NCBI GenBank assembly: GCA_013327885.1
Contig: JABUMY010000004.1
Location: 344,680-408,679 of the forward strand
DNA: 64,000 nt
Direction: 5' to 3'
From: Flavisolibacter longurius
GTDB lineage: Bacteria > Bacteroidota > Bacteroidia > Chitinophagales > Chitinophagaceae
The position numbers and the translations under genes were made by a program. Each line of letters opens with the position of its first letter. Position 1 is the first letter of the stretch. Below the pieces are notes generated by a model. It searched no databases. It was not told where the DNA came from and saw nothing but the letters and a program-made list of their open reading frames with translations. Positions 61,980 through 64,000 of this stretch are shown one piece after another.

Positions 61980-62100
61980 CGTTTTCGTACAACTAAGAAT
62001 AAAAAACTTTATCTGATTATGGTAAGGGCGACGGTCAATAAAGAGGGCAAAATTGCAGTAATCCGGCATACCAGCCAATACCCATTTTGTGGTATATTTT

Positions 62101-62128
62101 AAAGCCAAAAGCAATTGCTTTCGGCTTT
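62101..62128 (-). terminator. Hairpin after the MBL-rhodanese gene
   Basis: 14-nt arms AAAGCCAAAAGCAA/TTGCTTTCGGCTTT with one mismatch and almost no loop. Weak T tract on the minus strand; probable end of the operon. Confidence 0.45.
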
Positions 62129-62151
62129 GTATCAATTGGTTAAAACAGGAC

Positions 62152-63558
62152 TTAGTTCAAAACGCTTGTTTCCTTTTCTGTTTTGATCTTTGATTCTTCC
62201 TGTATTTTGGCCCATCCGCCCAGTACATTACGCAGGTTGTGAATGCCCTGCCGTTTCATAAGCGAGGCCGCAATCACGCTGCGATAGCCGCCGGCACAGT
62301 GTACATAGAGGTTTTGGTGCTCTTCCAAATTGCCCAGGGTTGCCAGGTCGTTCATCTCATTCAGCGGGATATTTACCGCGTCTTTTACATGGCCATCGGC
62401 ATATTCTGCAGGTCGGCGCACATCCACTACCACCAGGTTTTCGTCAAACGGAATGTCCATGGCCAGTTCGTCGGGTTCCACGTTAATGATCATGTCAAGC
62501 GATTCGCCGGCAGCGGTCCAGGCATCAACCCCACCATCCAGGTAGCCAACCAGCTTGCTGAAGCCAACACGGGCCAGCCGCGTGGCGGTTTCTTTTTCTT
62601 TTCCCGCTTCTGTTACCAGCGCAATGGCTTTGTCAAACGGCAACAGGCTGCCAGCCCATTCGGCAAAGCGACCTTCGAGCCCGATAAATACAGATTCCGG
62701 AACAAAACCTTGCGTGAACACGGCTGCATCACGGGTATCCAGCAAAATGCCGCCCGCCTCCAGGTGCGTTTTTACCTGTGCCGGCGAAAGTGGCGTCAGG
62801 GCTTTTTCCCAAACCTCGTTGATGCTGTCGTAGCCTTCTTTGTTGATGCGGGCATTGATAGGGAAATACTGCGGCGGTTCTGTCAGGCCCTCGGTTACCG
62901 CCTTGATAAAGGCGGGCTTGTTTTCGGCCTTTAATGCGTAGTTGGTTTGCTTTTCCTGCCCGATGGTGCTTTCGGTACCGGCAAAGCTTTTGCCGCAGGC
63001 ACTGCCCGGGCCGTGTGCCGGGTAAACGATCACGCCATCTGCCAGCGGCGCTAATTTTGCGTGCAGGCTGTCGTACAGCATGCCGGCCAGGTCCTCCATC
63101 ATAAGTTCGGTGCCTTTCTGGGCAAGATCGGGCCGCCCTACATCACCCACAAAAAGTGTATCGCCGGTAAAAACACAATGGTCGTTACCGCTTTCATCTT
63201 TCAGTAAAAAACAGGAAGATTCGAGGGTATGCCCGGGAGTATGCAAAACTTCTACGGTAAGATTTCCAAGCGGGAACTGCTCGCCATCTTTTGCCACATG
63301 CACAGGGAAAGAAGTCTGCGTGCCGGGACCGTACACAATGGTGGCACCGGTAGCTTTTGCCAGGTCAAGATGACCGCTGACAAAATCCGCGTGGAAATGT
63401 GTTTCAAAAATGTATTTGATCGTGGCCTTGCGTTCGGCGGCCAGTTGCAGGTAAGCATCAATATCCCGGAGAGGATCTACTACGGCCGCTTCGCCATTGC
63501 TCTCAACATAATAAGCAGCTTCGCTCAGGCAACTCGTGTACAATTGCTTTATGAACAT
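62152..63558 (-). CDS. Metallo-beta-lactamase-fold protein with two rhodanese domains (persulfide dioxygenase type)
   Basis: 468 residues. ETHE1-like MBL domain (THFHADFVSGH, H54, H56, D58; 1-230), an inactive rhodanese (LLDTRDAAVF, no Cys; about 255-350) and an active rhodanese (CAGGYRS, C421). CstB-like enzymes oxidise persulfide and use or make thiosulfate. Downstream of an ArsR-type regulator gene, which fits BigR/CstR-like sulfide response. Confidence 0.88.
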   Translation of the reverse strand: MFIKQLYTSCLSEAAYYVESNGEAAVVDPLRDIDAYLQLAAERKATIKYIFETHFHADFVSGHLDLAKATGATIVYGPGTQTSFPVHVAKDGEQFPLGNLTVEVLHTPGHTLESSCFLLKDESGNDHCVFTGDTLFVGDVGRPDLAQKGTELMMEDLAGMLYDSLHAKLAPLADGVIVYPAHGPGSACGKSFAGTESTIGQEKQTNYALKAENKPAFIKAVTEGLTEPPQYFPINARINKEGYDSINEVWEKALTPLSPAQVKTHLEAGGILLDTRDAAVFTQGFVPESVFIGLEGRFAEWAGSLLPFDKAIALVTEAGKEKETATRLARVGFSKLVGYLDGGVDAWTAAGESLDMIINVEPDELAMDIPFDENLVVVDVRRPAEYADGHVKDAVNIPLNEMNDLATLGNLEEHQNLYVHCAGGYRSVIAASLMKRQGIHNLRNVLGGWAKIQEESKIKTEKETSVLN

Positions 63559-63561
63559 AAA

Positions 63562-63605
63562 AAAACCTTTAGCTGCAAAACTAATTCAATACAGCTAAAG
63601 GTTTT
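63562..63605 (-). promoter_or_regulatory. Terminator-like hairpin abutting the start codon of the MBL-rhodanese gene
   Basis: 14-bp perfect stem AAAACCTTTAGCTG/CAGCTAAAGGTTTT (63562-63575, 63592-63605), 16-nt loop, then a T run that leads directly into ATG 63558. In the loop region lies TAGTTTTG, which fits the Bacteroidota -7 box TAnnTTTG. It may end the arsR message, act as an attenuator, or overlap a promoter for a near-leaderless message. Confidence 0.7.
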
Positions 63606-63623
63606 GTGAAGTAAATGTTCTTA

Positions 63624-63947
63624 TTACTTCAGCAATTCGGAAGCAACTTTATGAATTTCGCTCAGGCGGTCGTGGTTCACAGAGTAGTAAATGAACTTGC
63701 CATCTCTTTCTGTTGTTACAAAACCAGCCTTGCGTAAAATAGCCAGGTGTTGTGAGGCCACTGATTGCTCTAACCGAAGCTTAACGTAGATCTGAGTAAC
63801 GGTAATCTTACCGTTTTGATTGATGAACTTAATAATCTGCTGACGCAGCTTGTGATTGATGGCCCTGAAAATTAAAGCAGCTTTCTTTAACTGGATAGGG
63901 TCAATCTTGAGTTCATCTTTTGCAGACGCAACTTTTTCCATAATCAT
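63624..63947 (-). CDS. ArsR-family transcriptional regulator
   Basis: 107 residues. Winged HTH (LRQQIIKFINQNGKITVTQ, LEQSVASQHLAILRKAGFVT, RDGKFIYYSVN). No Cys in the visible sequence, so a metal- or persulfide-thiol sensor with Cys pairs is unlikely; sensing is unknown. Starts MIMEK; the second Met (63941) is an alternative. Read into the MBL-rhodanese gene. Confidence 0.85.
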   Translation of the reverse strand: MIMEKVASAKDELKIDPIQLKKAALIFRAINHKLRQQIIKFINQNGKITVTQIYVKLRLEQSVASQHLAILRKAGFVTTERDGKFIYYSVNHDRLSEIHKVASELLK

Positions 63948-64000
63948 AGATACTGTTTCTTAACGTGTTGTGCTATTGGAAGCTAAGTGCATGTTTGATT
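63948..64000. other. Upstream end of the window
   Basis: 53 bp upstream of arsR with no gene. It presumably holds the arsR promoter. Confidence 0.3.

Larger units (their letters stand above)
61793..62151. other. Non-coding region between the HTH protein and the sulfur-enzyme gene
   Basis: 359 bp. Contains operator-like palindromes at 61843-61908 and hairpins at 61957-61979 and 62101-62128. A 77-codon minus-strand frame (61902-62135) crosses one hairpin and has no family features. Confidence 0.5.

Noticed and set aside
61902..62135. 77-codon minus-strand frame
   Set aside because: Crosses hairpins, unusual composition, no family features.

Overview
The window is a stretch of chromosome from a member of the Bacteroidota, most probably a Chitinophagaceae-type bacterium. 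The evidence is three gliding-motility genes (gldE, gldD, gldA) in Bacteroidota arrangements, an enlarged two-part IspG, a GldE-SSB-MutY-HU-RNase G neighbourhood, many short lipoproteins with signal peptides, DUF3109 and DUF4846 proteins, and few Shine-Dalgarno sequences. Gene density is high and both strands are used. No rRNA, tRNA, CRISPR array, complete insertion sequence or prophage was seen.

Layout. 1-6.5 kb: RNase G (cut by the window edge), a 30-residue basic ribosome-type protein, a TPR protein, HU, then mutY, ssb, gldE and gldD. 6.6-11 kb: DUF3109 protein, LutB, a polysaccharide deacetylase and a drug/metabolite transporter. 11.4-11.6 kb: a 140-bp nested palindrome. 11.8-19 kb: an HD-PycTM membrane protein, an SdiA-regulated-type lipoprotein, a phosphoesterase fused to an outer-membrane barrel, and lipoproteins. 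19-25 kb: a GAF protein, endonuclease III, DivIC, enolase and a RelE-type toxin/antitoxin pair. 25-33 kb: gldA, an MFS symporter, two beta-carbonic anhydrases and a SulP transporter. 33-37.5 kb: a TolC/HlyD/ABC export operon whose ATPase motifs are eroded, with a small exported protein upstream. 37.6-51.6 kb: acetyl-CoA synthetase, L,D-transpeptidase, an ECF sigma/anti-sigma pair, a nucleoid-associated protein, Kbl, a class D beta-lactamase, BatB/BatC-like proteins and IspG. 52.2-54.3 kb: an AT-rich insert of two unknown genes. 54.3-64 kb: DUF6370 and GH130-like proteins, lipoproteins, NadB, an acyltransferase, a lone LuxR-type HTH protein, and an ArsR/persulfide-dioxygenase-type pair.

The most unusual structure is the AT-rich insert. 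Each of its two genes is flanked by its own exact 10-11 bp inverted repeat. Between them lies a 138-bp imperfect palindrome whose two outer ends match different genes. That is the geometry of integron gene cassettes with a hybrid attC site, but no integrase is present in the window.

A second theme is non-coding repeats placed at gene ends. There are inverted-repeat elements that begin at stop codons, at least three copies of a 150-175 bp dispersed element, and GC-rich palindromes that also occur in frame inside ispG. Some of this repeat material has become coding sequence (gldD signal peptide, end of the EamA transporter, two IspG inserts).
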